From Alcaligenes ammonioxydans (lineage in GTDB: Bacteria > Pseudomonadota > Gammaproteobacteria > Burkholderiales > Burkholderiaceae_B): DNA of 64,000 nt. Below, piece by piece: positions 18,360-28,183 of this stretch. The notes beneath the pieces were generated by a model, which had not been told where the DNA came from, searched no databases, and saw nothing but the letters and a program-made list of their open reading frames with translations. Every line of letters starts with the position of its first letter. Within the stretch, counting starts at the first letter, position 1. The stretch lies in NCBI RefSeq assembly GCF_019343455.1, contig NZ_CP049362.1:1922001-1986000 (forward strand), given 5' to 3'. Made by a program: the position numbers and the translations under genes.

Positions 18360-19531
18360 GATTGTCATCCATGAAAGCCATTCTTAGCATTCGCAAAACA
18401 GCTCTGGCCTGCGCCCTTTTGGGGCTGGCCCAGTACGCACAGGCACAAGTGCGAGACTTGGGGCCAAACTTGGAGAGCGTACCAGCAGATCTTATTGCTC
18501 CAGCCCCTGACAGCGTCAACTCAAGTGTCAATGTGGGTTCTGCAACAAACGCAGCAGTGAATAACGCGCCCGATCTGGGAGAGATTCCCAATCTTGGCTC
18601 CTCACCCTCTAACGCTGAGTATCAAAACCCTAGCGTCAATGTAATGGGTGACCAAGCTATGGTGGTGAGCACTGTGGATGCGGCCATTCAACAGGCCAAG
18701 GATAATCAGGACGAAAGCGGCACGACCATCCGCAAACCGCCACAAAACAAACCGCATGGCGTCGAGCGAGCCGTGTTTAATCGAGCTCCAGTACGTGCGC
18801 CACTGCCTGTGGGCATCGAACGCATGATTACTTTGCCTGCGCCTGCCGCCCTGCATGTGCCATCGGATATGTCCAAGATTGCCCGAATCGAAGTCATTGA
18901 TCGCACGATGTACATCACGGCCCTCCAGCAGTTCACACCCGTGCGAATCATTGCAGAGCTCATTGATTCTGGGCAGCAAATTCCCTTCGATCTGGTTGCC
19001 GACAGCACAACAGCCAGTGCCCGTAGCGAACTTCAGGTTTTTGTCGTTGCTTCATCATCGCCTGGTACAGAGGGGATCGGAGGTGATGGTCCCGCCTCCC
19101 AAGCGGCAGCGCAAGCGACCAGCATGGCCAATGCACACACATTGAGCCAGCAAATGGCGGAATCGGCACCGACAGATATGGTCCAGCTCACCCGCTACGC
19201 CGCACGCCAGCTTTATGCCCCAAAGCGGCTTGCCACGCCATTCTCTGGTGTGCAGCAGGTCGAAGTCACTGCTGAGCCAATTGCCAACCTAATACGCGGC
19301 GTCAATGTTGTATCCACCCCCGTCGGTCAATGGCGTTCTGGCCAGCTCTATGTGACAGCCGTTCTCATCAAGAACCGGTCACATAACCCCTTGGAGATTC
19401 CACTTGAGCAAGTGCGCGGCCAATGGATTGCAGCCACCGCGCAGCACGGTCGAATTGGCCCAGCCGGTTCCGAGACGGACACCACCGCCATTTATCTGGT
19501 GTGCCAGCGCCGATTTGAAGCCTGCCGGTAA
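18356..19531 (+). CDS. ICE protein TIGR03749-like (TraK/VirB9-like position)
   Basis: An exported protein of 386-391 residues. A GTG at 18356 overlaps the previous stop (GTGA); an ATG at 18371 gives the cleaner signal peptide MKAILSIRKTALACALLG. An Asn/Ser-rich segment leads to the conserved domain IERMITLPAPAALHVPSDMS and YVTAVLIKNRSHNPLEIPLE of the PFL_4704 family. The C-terminus contains two Cys (LVCQRRFEACR). Presumed outer-membrane core-complex protein. Confidence 0.78.
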   Translation: MRLSSMKAILSIRKTALACALLGLAQYAQAQVRDLGPNLESVPADLIAPAPDSVNSSVNVGSATNAAVNNAPDLGEIPNLGSSPSNAEYQNPSVNVMGDQAMVVSTVDAAIQQAKDNQDESGTTIRKPPQNKPHGVERAVFNRAPVRAPLPVGIERMITLPAPAALHVPSDMSKIARIEVIDRTMYITALQQFTPVRIIAELIDSGQQIPFDLVADSTTASARSELQVFVVASSSPGTEGIGGDGPASQAAAQATSMANAHTLSQQMAESAPTDMVQLTRYAARQLYAPKRLATPFSGVQQVEVTAEPIANLIRGVNVVSTPVGQWRSGQLYVTAVLIKNRSHNPLEIPLEQVRGQWIAATAQHGRIGPAGSETDTTAIYLVCQRRFEACR

Positions 19532-19546
19532 TAAAGGAACAACAGC

Positions 19547-21121
19547 ATGAGCAGCACGTCCAGCAACAAACTGATCCCCATCCTCGGTGGTGTCGCCGTC
19601 TTAATAGTCAGCGTGGTGATATACAGGCAATTTACGGGTTCAGGAGAATCTACCAACTCGGTATTGACCTCCATTCCTACACCTGAAAGTGCCACACTGC
19701 CTACCGCGCAAGGAGCGGACAACGACAACGCCGCCGAAACCCTACGCACCGTCACCGCCAGCAATGAACAGTTGCGGCGTGATGTGGCACGCGTGATCGA
19801 GATGAACAATCAACTCATCGCTGAGAATAAGCGCATGGGAGGCGCTAATGCGACGGTCTCGCGTCGAATCGAACAAGAACAGCGCGACACACTCAACCTT
19901 GACGGACCTCGGACGGACTCGATCGATCCAACTGGCGATGAGACAAGCGCCAAAAGCGCTGTCAACCTAACGTTGCAGCGTGGCTCCGAAGCAGTCGATA
20001 CGTTTTCACGCGCCTTTCAAATGTCACCGGCCCGCTCTGAGACCGAAGCAGCCAATCGAGCTGCTCAGGCGCGAACAACTCCCCTGCTCCCACAGCAATC
20101 ATTTTCCCTAGGAACAGAATCGCCCACTCCGACTGTTACCTCATCAGGCCCATACCGTGTTTTACCTCCCATGGGGTATAGCGCGGTAACGCAGTCCGAG
20201 CAGGGCCGCAATGGCAATGATGGCCCAGCCATTACGCGCTATGTCCGCACCAGTGGTAATCAGGCATATGCCAATAGCTCCATGGGCCCTGTGTCCAGGC
20301 CCACCGCCACACAAACACGGTCAGCACCACAAGCCGCCAAGCCTGAACCGATTCCGTACTTTACTGTTCCCGAGAACTCGACACTGGTCGGCGCAGTGTC
20401 GATGACCAGTCTCATCGGACGTGTGCCCATTGATGGCCGTGTCACTGACCCGATGCAGTTTAAAGCGATTGTCGGCCGCGACAACCTGGCAGCCAATGGC
20501 TTTGAATTACCAGCAGACATTGAAGGGATGATCGTCACTGGCGTCGCGATCGGCGATATGGCGCTGTCGTGCTCAGAAGGAAAAGTGCGCTCGATCACCT
20601 TTGTCTTTAATGATGGCACAGTTCGCACCATCTCTGAGCGCTCCAAAGGCGGGGGTAATACCAACGTCAATGGTAGCGGCACTACCCAGGATCTGGGCTA
20701 CATCTCAGACGTACATGGGAACCCCTGCATTCCTGGCAAATTCGTCACCAATGCACCGGCCTATCTGGCCGATCTGGCTGCGCTCAAGGGCTTGGATGTT
20801 GCTGCGCAAGCGTTCTCCGATGCCCAGCGCACCGTCTCGAACAACCTGGGAACAGGAAATACCACCTCTCAAATCACCGGCTCGCGTAGCAGCTACGCCA
20901 TGGGACAAGCCGCCTCTGGCGCAACCAATGAAGTCGTCGCCTGGATGACCTCCCGCCTCAAGAATAGTTTTGACGCCGTTGTAACCCCGGCTGGCAAGCA
21001 GATGGTCATTCACCTGGATAAAGAACTGCAAATTGACAAGATGCCAAACGCCCGCAAGCTGGTCTACCGCCAGCAAGGGACGCAGCAGATTTCTCGTGGA
21101 GCACATTATGGTCTGGAATAA
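19547..21121 (+). CDS. ICE protein TIGR03752-like (TraB/VirB10-like position)
   Basis: A 524-residue protein with a membrane helix at about 10-27, a coiled-coil (about 60-95, NEQLRRDVARVIEMNNQLIA), a long low-complexity Ser/Thr/Pro linker and a C-terminal domain (VPENSTLVGAVSMTSLIGRVP, GMIVTGVAIGDMALSCSEGKV) typical of the PFL_4705 family. The architecture resembles TraB/VirB10, which spans the periplasm and links the two membranes. It overlaps the following lipoprotein gene by 14 bases. Confidence 0.82.
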   Translation: MSSTSSNKLIPILGGVAVLIVSVVIYRQFTGSGESTNSVLTSIPTPESATLPTAQGADNDNAAETLRTVTASNEQLRRDVARVIEMNNQLIAENKRMGGANATVSRRIEQEQRDTLNLDGPRTDSIDPTGDETSAKSAVNLTLQRGSEAVDTFSRAFQMSPARSETEAANRAAQARTTPLLPQQSFSLGTESPTPTVTSSGPYRVLPPMGYSAVTQSEQGRNGNDGPAITRYVRTSGNQAYANSSMGPVSRPTATQTRSAPQAAKPEPIPYFTVPENSTLVGAVSMTSLIGRVPIDGRVTDPMQFKAIVGRDNLAANGFELPADIEGMIVTGVAIGDMALSCSEGKVRSITFVFNDGTVRTISERSKGGGNTNVNGSGTTQDLGYISDVHGNPCIPGKFVTNAPAYLADLAALKGLDVAAQAFSDAQRTVSNNLGTGNTTSQITGSRSSYAMGQAASGATNEVVAWMTSRLKNSFDAVVTPAGKQMVIHLDKELQIDKMPNARKLVYRQQGTQQISRGAHYGLE

Positions 21122-21617
21122 AACTGCCCAACGCCTGGCGCTGGTCCTGTTCACCACTTCGATGGCAAGCGGTTGTACCGTCATGATGGATCGCGAATCC
21201 CCTCTGAATGAGGTCACTAAAGACTCGCCAACCGTACTGGACGTCTACCGAGGTACTGACTATCGAAACGAAGCGACCCGTCAGTCACGCATCACCCCCC
21301 ATGAACGGATGCGTGAGCGCACTCAAGCCAGACCGATTAATCCAGGTGATGAGTTAACCCAGCGATATTGGTCAGCTGTTGATTCCATGAACCAGCGATT
21401 TGCTCGGCTGCCAAATCCTGACCTGGTAATGGTGGTGTTTCCGCATCTGGCCAAGGGCCAGTATCCGGTTCCAGGCTACGTGACCGTCTTCCCGATGTAC
21501 GACCAGACACAGTATGCGCTACCTGGTGAGGTCACCCAAGATTTACTGCAGTGGCGAGGTGACTACTTTGAGGCTAAATCCAGCGCCAAGAAAAAGGGAG
21601 GCGCAGATGATCGCTAA
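21108..21617 (+). CDS. Conjugative transfer lipoprotein TIGR03751-like (TraV-like)
   Basis: A 169-residue lipoprotein. The signal peptide ends in MASGCTVMMD, a lipobox with Cys at about residue 23, so it should be anchored in the outer membrane, like TraV/VirB7 proteins of the core complex. The internal DVYRGTDYRNEATRQ and QRYWSAVDSMNQRFARLPNP are conserved in the family. The start at 21108 lies inside the end of the previous gene; the stop lies 11 bases inside the ATPase gene. Confidence 0.8.
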   Translation: MVWNKTAQRLALVLFTTSMASGCTVMMDRESPLNEVTKDSPTVLDVYRGTDYRNEATRQSRITPHERMRERTQARPINPGDELTQRYWSAVDSMNQRFARLPNPDLVMVVFPHLAKGQYPVPGYVTVFPMYDQTQYALPGEVTQDLLQWRGDYFEAKSSAKKKGGADDR

Positions 21618-24528
21618 TGTGGCCAGCTTGCTCGGATTCACGCGTCAACGTGCAGCGCAACCAGGCAGTAAGCGCGCTCCTCAAGTCACCGCAAAGGCAT
21701 CGCCTCCTGGCCAGACCGTTGCAGATCGTCGACGCATGGCCCTGCGGCCACCGTCGTTTACCGACATGCTGCCCTATATCAGTTATGCCCCCGATGAGCG
21801 CATTTTTGTGTTGCGTGATGGCAATACCCTCGGGGCAATGTTTGAGCTCTCGCCCATTGCGACCGAGGCCATGCCTATCGAAATCCTGAATGAACACGCC
21901 CAGAAGATTCAGGAGGCCTTGCAAGCCATGCCATCGGTCAACGGCGCACCGTGGATTGCTCAGTTTTTTGTCAATGATGACCGTAACCTGGATCATCTTA
22001 ATGACACTTTTACCGACTATATCCTGGAGCAACACAAGGACGATGGCCTGGGCCAGGAGATCCTTAACTCGCCTTTTACCCAGGCGGTATTGGACGAAGT
22101 GCGCTCGCACCTGTCGAATGTCTCGCAACCCAATGGCCTGTTCACCGATACGCTTGTCACCGGTCAAGTCTGGCGCGGGCAAATCCGCCGTGTTCGTTGT
22201 TGCCTGTATCGTCGATTTGGCGGTGCAGCCGATGATCCACAAACGCCGGTGCAGCAAATCGAGTCGGTGGCCAACACCATCATGGCCACGTTTTCCGAAG
22301 CCGGTGTAGCCGTTCGCCGCTGCACCGGCAAAGACCTCTATGAGTGGCTACTGCCGTTTTTTAACCGCGATCTACCCTGGGCGCCTGGCACGCAAATGAT
22401 GCGTGAATTACCCTATCCCGGCGACACCCCGTTAACCGATGACGAGGACACGCCCATTTTTGGATGGGACTTGTCTGAGCTGTTGAGTATCAATGAGCCC
22501 CGTTCGGACCTGGAGCAAGGGTTATTTGAGTTTGATGGCGTACCGGTCAAAGCGCTGACTTTGCAAAATATGCGCAAGCAGCCAGAAATCGGACACTTCA
22601 CGGCCGAGTTGGCCAATGGCAAGGAACGATTTGCACGTTTTGATCGGCTACCTCCCGGTTCGATGCTCTCAGTGTCCATTACCATCGCGCCGCAACACGT
22701 CGTAGAGTCACAAATTGAGCGGATCCGGGATGCCTCACGCGCTAAGACGGCGCAGGCCATCGAAACCTACCGGGAATGCACCAACGTTTTGAATGAAATA
22801 GTTCGGGGCAACCACCTGTTTCCAATGATGGTGACCCTGTACGCGACTGCCACCAGCACAGATGAACTCGATAGCAACATCAACACGATTAATGCGCTGT
22901 TGATCCCATCAGGCCTGAAGTTCATCAGCAATCAGCATGACCTGGTCCCGCTGGACACATTCATGCGTGCTCTGCCGTTTAACTATGACCCCGCCTTCGA
23001 TAACCAGGTACTTCGTCGATCCCGTCTGACCTTCGCCTCCCATATTGCGCGTCTCTTACCGCTGTATGGCCGTGCCCGTGGCACACCCCACCCTGGCATG
23101 TGGTTCTGGAATCGCGGCGGGGAACCCTTGTTTGTGGATCCGCTCAACAAACGCGATCGTAAAAAGAACGCGCATATGCTGGTGCTGGGACCGACCGGAG
23201 CCGGTAAATCGGCCACCTTGAACTACATCGCCATGATGACGATGGCCATTCATCGGCCACGGCTGGTGATTGTCGATGCCGGGAACTCCTTCGGTCTTTT
23301 GGTGGATTTTTTTAAAGACCGAGGGCTATCGACCTACAAAGTTGAACTGAACAGTAGTGCAAAAGTGTCCTTGCCACCGTTCGTTCATGCGTACCAACTA
23401 CTAGATGATAGTGAAGTGATGGAGAGTTTTGTGGCGGCCGAGCAGCAGGCACGAAGCAACGCAGGTCTGCCCGATGACGAACTGCTCAATGCCCTGCTTG
23501 GCCAAGATGATGAGCCGTCGACTGCCGACGTGTCTTTTCATGAAACGTTCCAGGCCAGGGAAGAGGACGAAGAGCAGGACGACGAGCTGGATAAAAGAGA
23601 CTTGCTGGGCGAGATGCTGATTGCCGCGATCCTGATGATCACAGGCGGTGAAGCGGACGAAGTCGCACAGATGAGTCGAGCCGACCGGTACTTGGTATCA
23701 CGTGCCATCATCATGGCCGCGATCAGTTGCAAAGAACGGGGAGCCAAGCACCCGTTGACACAAGATGTGGCCCTGCAGCTGATGCACATGAATAAGGACC
23801 AGACCATGTCACCGGCTCGGCGGGCCCGCGCCGAAGAAATGGGTCAGTCCATGATGACCTTCACCCAGGCGCTGCGAGGCAAATTATTCAATCGTGAGGG
23901 ACAGGACTGGCCAGATGCAGACGTCACTCTGGTCGAGATGGGTACGCTCACTCAAGACGGCTATGAAGATGCCTTGGCAGTTGCGTACACAAGCCTCATC
24001 GACTCAGTACAGTCCCGTGCCGAGCTGAACCAACACTCTGGTCGCCCGATGGTGTTCCTTACGGACGAGGGCCACTTGATCACAACCAATGAGCTGCTTG
24101 GCCCCAAGATAGCCAAGGGCACCAAAATGTGGCGCAAATTCAATACCTGGTTCTGGCTTGCCACACAAAACCTGAAAGACTTCCCCGACTCCATGGAGCG
24201 CGTGCTCTCGATGTGTGAGTACTGGATGCTACTGACCATGGACAAAGCAGAGATTGAAGAAGTGGTGCGATTTCGGTCGCTCACCAACGAGCAGCGAGCC
24301 ATGATGGAATCCTCCCAAAAAGAGCCGCCGAAATACACGGAAGGGGTTCTGATTTCCGCGACCGGCCAGATGCTCTTTCGCAACGTCCCTCCAGCTCTCC
24401 CGATTGCATTGGCCATGACTGAGGGCCATGAGAAAGCACACCGACGTCGCCTGATGGAAAAGCATGGAATCAACGAAATGGGGGCTGCTCAAATGGTGGC
24501 ACAAGAGCTTGCGCGGAGTCGCGCATGA
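21607..24528 (+). CDS. traC: Conjugative transfer ATPase VirB4/TraC-like (TIGR03744)
   Basis: The main motor of mating-pair formation, 973 residues. The P-loop GPTGAGKSATLN is at about 527-538 and the Walker B-like VFLTDEGHLI at about 815-825, followed by WFWLATQNLKDFPDSM. These match the PFL_4706 family. A highly acidic insertion (EEDEEQDDELDKRD) near residue 655 lies between the motifs. GGAGG before ATG 21607 sets the start. It is coupled to the next gene by ATGA. Confidence 0.92.
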   Translation: MIANVASLLGFTRQRAAQPGSKRAPQVTAKASPPGQTVADRRRMALRPPSFTDMLPYISYAPDERIFVLRDGNTLGAMFELSPIATEAMPIEILNEHAQKIQEALQAMPSVNGAPWIAQFFVNDDRNLDHLNDTFTDYILEQHKDDGLGQEILNSPFTQAVLDEVRSHLSNVSQPNGLFTDTLVTGQVWRGQIRRVRCCLYRRFGGAADDPQTPVQQIESVANTIMATFSEAGVAVRRCTGKDLYEWLLPFFNRDLPWAPGTQMMRELPYPGDTPLTDDEDTPIFGWDLSELLSINEPRSDLEQGLFEFDGVPVKALTLQNMRKQPEIGHFTAELANGKERFARFDRLPPGSMLSVSITIAPQHVVESQIERIRDASRAKTAQAIETYRECTNVLNEIVRGNHLFPMMVTLYATATSTDELDSNINTINALLIPSGLKFISNQHDLVPLDTFMRALPFNYDPAFDNQVLRRSRLTFASHIARLLPLYGRARGTPHPGMWFWNRGGEPLFVDPLNKRDRKKNAHMLVLGPTGAGKSATLNYIAMMTMAIHRPRLVIVDAGNSFGLLVDFFKDRGLSTYKVELNSSAKVSLPPFVHAYQLLDDSEVMESFVAAEQQARSNAGLPDDELLNALLGQDDEPSTADVSFHETFQAREEDEEQDDELDKRDLLGEMLIAAILMITGGEADEVAQMSRADRYLVSRAIIMAAISCKERGAKHPLTQDVALQLMHMNKDQTMSPARRARAEEMGQSMMTFTQALRGKLFNREGQDWPDADVTLVEMGTLTQDGYEDALAVAYTSLIDSVQSRAELNQHSGRPMVFLTDEGHLITTNELLGPKIAKGTKMWRKFNTWFWLATQNLKDFPDSMERVLSMCEYWMLLTMDKAEIEEVVRFRSLTNEQRAMMESSQKEPPKYTEGVLISATGQMLFRNVPPALPIALAMTEGHEKAHRRRLMEKHGINEMGAAQMVAQELARSRA

Positions 24529-25004
24529 TCAAGATACGCTCACTTAGCAAAGGAGTTTCTCGTCTCACGGCTTGCATCGCGGTTCCGACGGCACTGCTTG
24601 CCGTCGTCACACCAGCGACTGCGCAACAGCCTAACCAAGATCTGTACGCAGGCGTCATGACCGTAGAGGTGTTTGCCAACACTGCCATGCCGGTAACACC
24701 AAGCACTTCACCACACTATGCCTTGTCCATCTACCGCTTGGATGCAATGAATAATCTCGAAGCTCAGATGAATGAAGGTATGCCACAAGACGAAGCAGAA
24801 GCACGTCTATGGGTTGCCAACAATAAAGCCCGCTTACGACAAATGATCCAACCCATGGTCGCGAGTGCCGTTAACGGCCTGGCACGCGCGCAGCGTTATC
24901 AGATTGACCGATTACCAGCGGTGGTCATCAACCAACGCTATGTAGTCTTTGGCTATATCGACGTTGACCAGGCGCTTATGGCCTGGCGTGACAGCCAAAA
25001 TTAA
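24525..25004 (+). CDS. ICE protein TIGR03757-like
   Basis: A 159-residue exported protein, the first 35 residues being a signal peptide (VPTALLAVVTPATAQQ). The mature part VEVFANTAMPV...YALSIYRLDAMNNLE and the end LPAVVINQRYVVFGYIDVDQA match the PFL_4709/TIGR03757 family, probably a thioredoxin-like fold without the CXXC pair (no Cys in the mature protein). It precedes the TraU-like gene, as in TraW/TrbC positions of other systems. Confidence 0.78.
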   Translation: MIKIRSLSKGVSRLTACIAVPTALLAVVTPATAQQPNQDLYAGVMTVEVFANTAMPVTPSTSPHYALSIYRLDAMNNLEAQMNEGMPQDEAEARLWVANNKARLRQMIQPMVASAVNGLARAQRYQIDRLPAVVINQRYVVFGYIDVDQALMAWRDSQN

Positions 25005-25013
25005 GGGGCACTC

Positions 25014-26360
25014 ATGTCAATCACCACTTTGCGCTTTCGGCACATGCTTGCGATTAGTTTGCTGGTGCTGGCAACCGCGCTGCGGCCTGTTCCAGCAACA
25101 GCTGCCACAACCACGGCGGGCGTCGTCACCAATACGGTTGCAGCACTCCCCAGTTGCACGTCCTATCAGGTCAAAGGCATTTGCGTCTGGCTGGTTTGCA
25201 TCCCGCTCATTGGCTGCTTCATCCGGACGTCGGTTCGGGTTGCACATTACGTGCCCGATGTCGTGATCAGCACCTACAACGATCCTCTGGCTCACCCTTG
25301 GGCTGAGGTGGGTAAGCCATTGGCGACAGCTATATCCTCAGTGGGATCAGCCGTAGTCGGCGCCCCGATCGACGCATCAGCAGGAACACAGCGCGAGGGC
25401 ACAGAGGTGACTACCTATAAAAGTGCGGACGCCATTGGTAACCCCGCAGGCTTGATTGCCAGCATCGCCAGCGGCTACATCCCCAGCTTTGGCAGTTCAT
25501 TCCAGTTTCCGGGCTATAGCGAATTGTTGGCTTTCACTCGCACAGAACTGCCTCGTATCGCGCAGTCTTGGCGGCAAGTCCCCCAACAGCTGGGCAACGA
25601 ATTCATCGAAGCAGCCCGTGCCATGGCCAATGCACCAGCAGACATCATTTCCTCCGTCTCTGCATTTCCGGCAAAACTTGGCGAGCTGAGCTCATCAATT
25701 GGAAATTTGGGCAATGTCTTTGGTGGAAGCGTTAGCACCCAAGCCATTGGCTTGTCCGGCGTCGATATGGTGGGTGCAGATCTTGGGCCAATCAGAGACA
25801 TGGTGCAGATCGCTCAGCGCCTGGGTGCCTCCGGTGGGCTATCTGAGATGTTCTGCCCCGGCTCAGCGTCGGTGTTCAATCTGCATTTTCAGTCAGACAT
25901 GGACGCGATGAGCTGGCGAGGCTTTTGGCCGCTAGAGATGCTCTACCCCCAATCATGGGTGCCTGGTACAGGGGAAGTAAGCACCTCGCCCCTTTCCACT
26001 ACCTGGGGGCCTATATACCCACGTAACGGCGAGCTTGTGCAGTCACACCCAGTAAAGGCCTCCGCCGTGCTGGCCACGCGTGTCGGAAGCATCATCTCGC
26101 AATCGGCACAGCCCCACATTTACAAGCGTCTGCAACCCGGTAGTGGCTACAAGTACTTCCCCACCTCCAAGCCCACTACCTGGCAGATGATCTATCCGAG
26201 CGCTCAGCGGTCCTGCATGACCTTTGGTGCAGATGACTCAATGAGCCTGGCCAGCTTTGGCGATTACAAAACCGATGGTGCCGATGGCTATATGTGGAAT
26301 ATGTGGAACCACTATGACTGCTGCCGCATCCGTGGTGAGTTTTTATACAGCATCCCTTAA
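25014..26360 (+). CDS. ICE protein TIGR03756-like (TraU-like)
   Basis: A 448-residue exported protein with signal peptide (ISLLVLATALRPVPATAA) and a Cys-rich start of the mature region (PSCTSYQVKGICVWLVCIPLIGC) followed by VRVAHYVPDVVISTY, the hallmark of the PFL_4710/TraU family needed for mating-pair formation. Near the C-terminus WNHYDCCRIRG adds a Cys pair. Periplasmic disulfide bonding is likely, which may explain the DsbC-like protein encoded further along the ICE. Confidence 0.82.
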   Translation: MSITTLRFRHMLAISLLVLATALRPVPATAATTTAGVVTNTVAALPSCTSYQVKGICVWLVCIPLIGCFIRTSVRVAHYVPDVVISTYNDPLAHPWAEVGKPLATAISSVGSAVVGAPIDASAGTQREGTEVTTYKSADAIGNPAGLIASIASGYIPSFGSSFQFPGYSELLAFTRTELPRIAQSWRQVPQQLGNEFIEAARAMANAPADIISSVSAFPAKLGELSSSIGNLGNVFGGSVSTQAIGLSGVDMVGADLGPIRDMVQIAQRLGASGGLSEMFCPGSASVFNLHFQSDMDAMSWRGFWPLEMLYPQSWVPGTGEVSTSPLSTTWGPIYPRNGELVQSHPVKASAVLATRVGSIISQSAQPHIYKRLQPGSGYKYFPTSKPTTWQMIYPSAQRSCMTFGADDSMSLASFGDYKTDGADGYMWNMWNHYDCCRIRGEFLYSIP

Positions 26361-26379
26361 GCGAAGGACGAGAATATCT

Positions 26380-27771
26380 ATGCAACAACCACAACGCCCG
26401 TTCACACCGCGCTTGAAACCAGCCGCCATGATGCTGGCTCTTGCGTTGACCTCCATGTGCGTGATGCCCGACGCCTACGCGCAACCCGTACGCGGCTCTT
26501 CGCTGTATTACCGAATGGGAGGCGGCTCGCCCGGCGGCTCTGCAAATTATCGCGGCCAGGTCGCTCACAACTTAGGCTTTGGAGGAAATGCTCGACTGAA
26601 CTATTCATGTGGCAAGTTTGATATAGGCCTATCTTGGGCCAACATCATGAACAACCTCAACAATCTGGGCCAGACGGTGACTGGGGCGATTCAATCTGGT
26701 ATCGCTGCCCTCCCCTTGTACGTCTTGCAACGGGCACAGCCAGGCCTGTATCAGATTTTCCAAAACTATTCGCAAAAAGTGGATCTCCTGCTTGGGGCCA
26801 GCCTTAAATCCTGCGAAGAGATGGAGGCCATGGTCAAAGCGGGCCAGAACCCCTATGAAGATTGGATCAAGATGGCCAAAGGCGAAGGCTGGAAGATCAA
26901 GGCCTCTGCGCAAGGCGATATTTACCAGGCGAAAATCGACATTGAGAAAAATGAAGAGGCGAACAAAGCTGGAGTGCCATGGGTCTTTGGCCAAAATGCC
27001 GGGGGTGTAGGAGGCCGACCTATTGAGCCGGTGCGAGATCTCTCTGTGGCAGGCTATAACGCTACCCTCAACAAACCAATCACAGCATCAGAGACCACGG
27101 ACTACAGTAACTCACCTGCCGAGAAAAACTCTCGCCTGGTTCGTGCGTTTAAATCACCGGCAGAACTTGCCCAATGGACTACCGAAGTCCTTGGGGATCA
27201 GAAGGTTTATACCTGCGGGCAACATCACTGCCCCGCCCCAACCACGGTCGTGACCTCCAGCGGCCTGGGGCCCAAATATGAAGCCGAAGTCGATTTCGTC
27301 CAGCCTAAGCTTGAGGCAATGGCCAACCCATCGAACTCGGCCACTTATGCCGATCTCGCAGAAATCTCAGCTCCTGGCTTTGCCGTATCTCCCCAGTTGC
27401 TTGACTCATTACGGGCGATGCCGCCTGACACCCGCAGCATCGCTGTGAACCGCATTGCTCAGGAAATGGCGATGCACCGGGTGATCAATAAAGCGTTGGT
27501 GGCGCGTAGCGTGTTGATGACAGGTCTGACCTTACCGGAGGTTACGGCCGCAGGAGATGCTATCCAAAACACCAAGGCTTCGGTCGATCGCTTAAGTGGC
27601 TACATTGACGACTTGATGTATGAGGCTCGGATCCGCAAGGATCTGACGTCCCAGACGGCATTGTCGATCATCAACACCCAGTCCGCCATTGATACACAAT
27701 CACTGAACGTACCGGGTGGCAACCCTGTTGATCCTGCCCCAGCAGTGGGTGGACGGGTGCCTGGACTATGA
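26380..27771 (+). CDS. ICE protein TIGR03755-like (TraH-like)
   Basis: A 463-residue exported protein starting MQQPQRPF at ATG 26380 (GAAGGACGAG upstream). Family landmarks are LYYRMGGGSPGGS, NYSCGKFDIGLSWANIMN and GASLKSCEEMEAM, as in the PFL_4711 proteins, which occupy the place of TraH in F-like systems. It follows the TraU-like gene by 19 bases and is coupled to the next by ATGA. Confidence 0.8.
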   Translation: MQQPQRPFTPRLKPAAMMLALALTSMCVMPDAYAQPVRGSSLYYRMGGGSPGGSANYRGQVAHNLGFGGNARLNYSCGKFDIGLSWANIMNNLNNLGQTVTGAIQSGIAALPLYVLQRAQPGLYQIFQNYSQKVDLLLGASLKSCEEMEAMVKAGQNPYEDWIKMAKGEGWKIKASAQGDIYQAKIDIEKNEEANKAGVPWVFGQNAGGVGGRPIEPVRDLSVAGYNATLNKPITASETTDYSNSPAEKNSRLVRAFKSPAELAQWTTEVLGDQKVYTCGQHHCPAPTTVVTSSGLGPKYEAEVDFVQPKLEAMANPSNSATYADLAEISAPGFAVSPQLLDSLRAMPPDTRSIAVNRIAQEMAMHRVINKALVARSVLMTGLTLPEVTAAGDAIQNTKASVDRLSGYIDDLMYEARIRKDLTSQTALSIINTQSAIDTQSLNVPGGNPVDPAPAVGGRVPGL

Positions 27772-28169
27772 CACAAGTCTCTCTCACCAAAAAACGCAGC
27801 TGGCTGTGGCGAGCACTGATATGGCTCGCCATCGGTTTGGCCGGATTTCTCCTGCTCATTGGGCTGCTCGGCGCACTAGCGCAGTCGTTTATCGGACAGG
27901 AACATAAACTTCTGAGCCTTCTTGAGGGGACATCGTCAGTACGAGATATTGGAGCAATCGCGCAATGTCTGGCAGCACTACTCATTATTTGGCGCTGGCC
28001 AGCCGTCGTGCGCTGGCTTCAAGCCAGGCATATTGTTCAAAGATTCGAATATGAGGCCGTGCTGGCCAGCCGCCGCAAGGTGGCGGCATTTGCCACACTG
28101 TACTTAGTTTTGATTCCGATTGGCCTTGACCGCATATGGCGCTGGGTGACAGCGCTCATTGCGGCTTAG
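27768..28169 (+). CDS. Small inner-membrane protein of transfer operon
   Basis: A 133-residue protein with membrane segments at about 15-38, 60-80 and 105-125 and positively charged loops (KKRSWLWRA, ASRRKV). It lies between the TraH-like and TraG-like genes and is coupled to the former by ATGA. I know similar small unassigned genes at this place in G-type clusters but no function. Confidence 0.68.
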   Translation: MTQVSLTKKRSWLWRALIWLAIGLAGFLLLIGLLGALAQSFIGQEHKLLSLLEGTSSVRDIGAIAQCLAALLIIWRWPAVVRWLQARHIVQRFEYEAVLASRRKVAAFATLYLVLIPIGLDRIWRWVTALIAA

Positions 28170-28183
28170 CTGGGGAATACGCC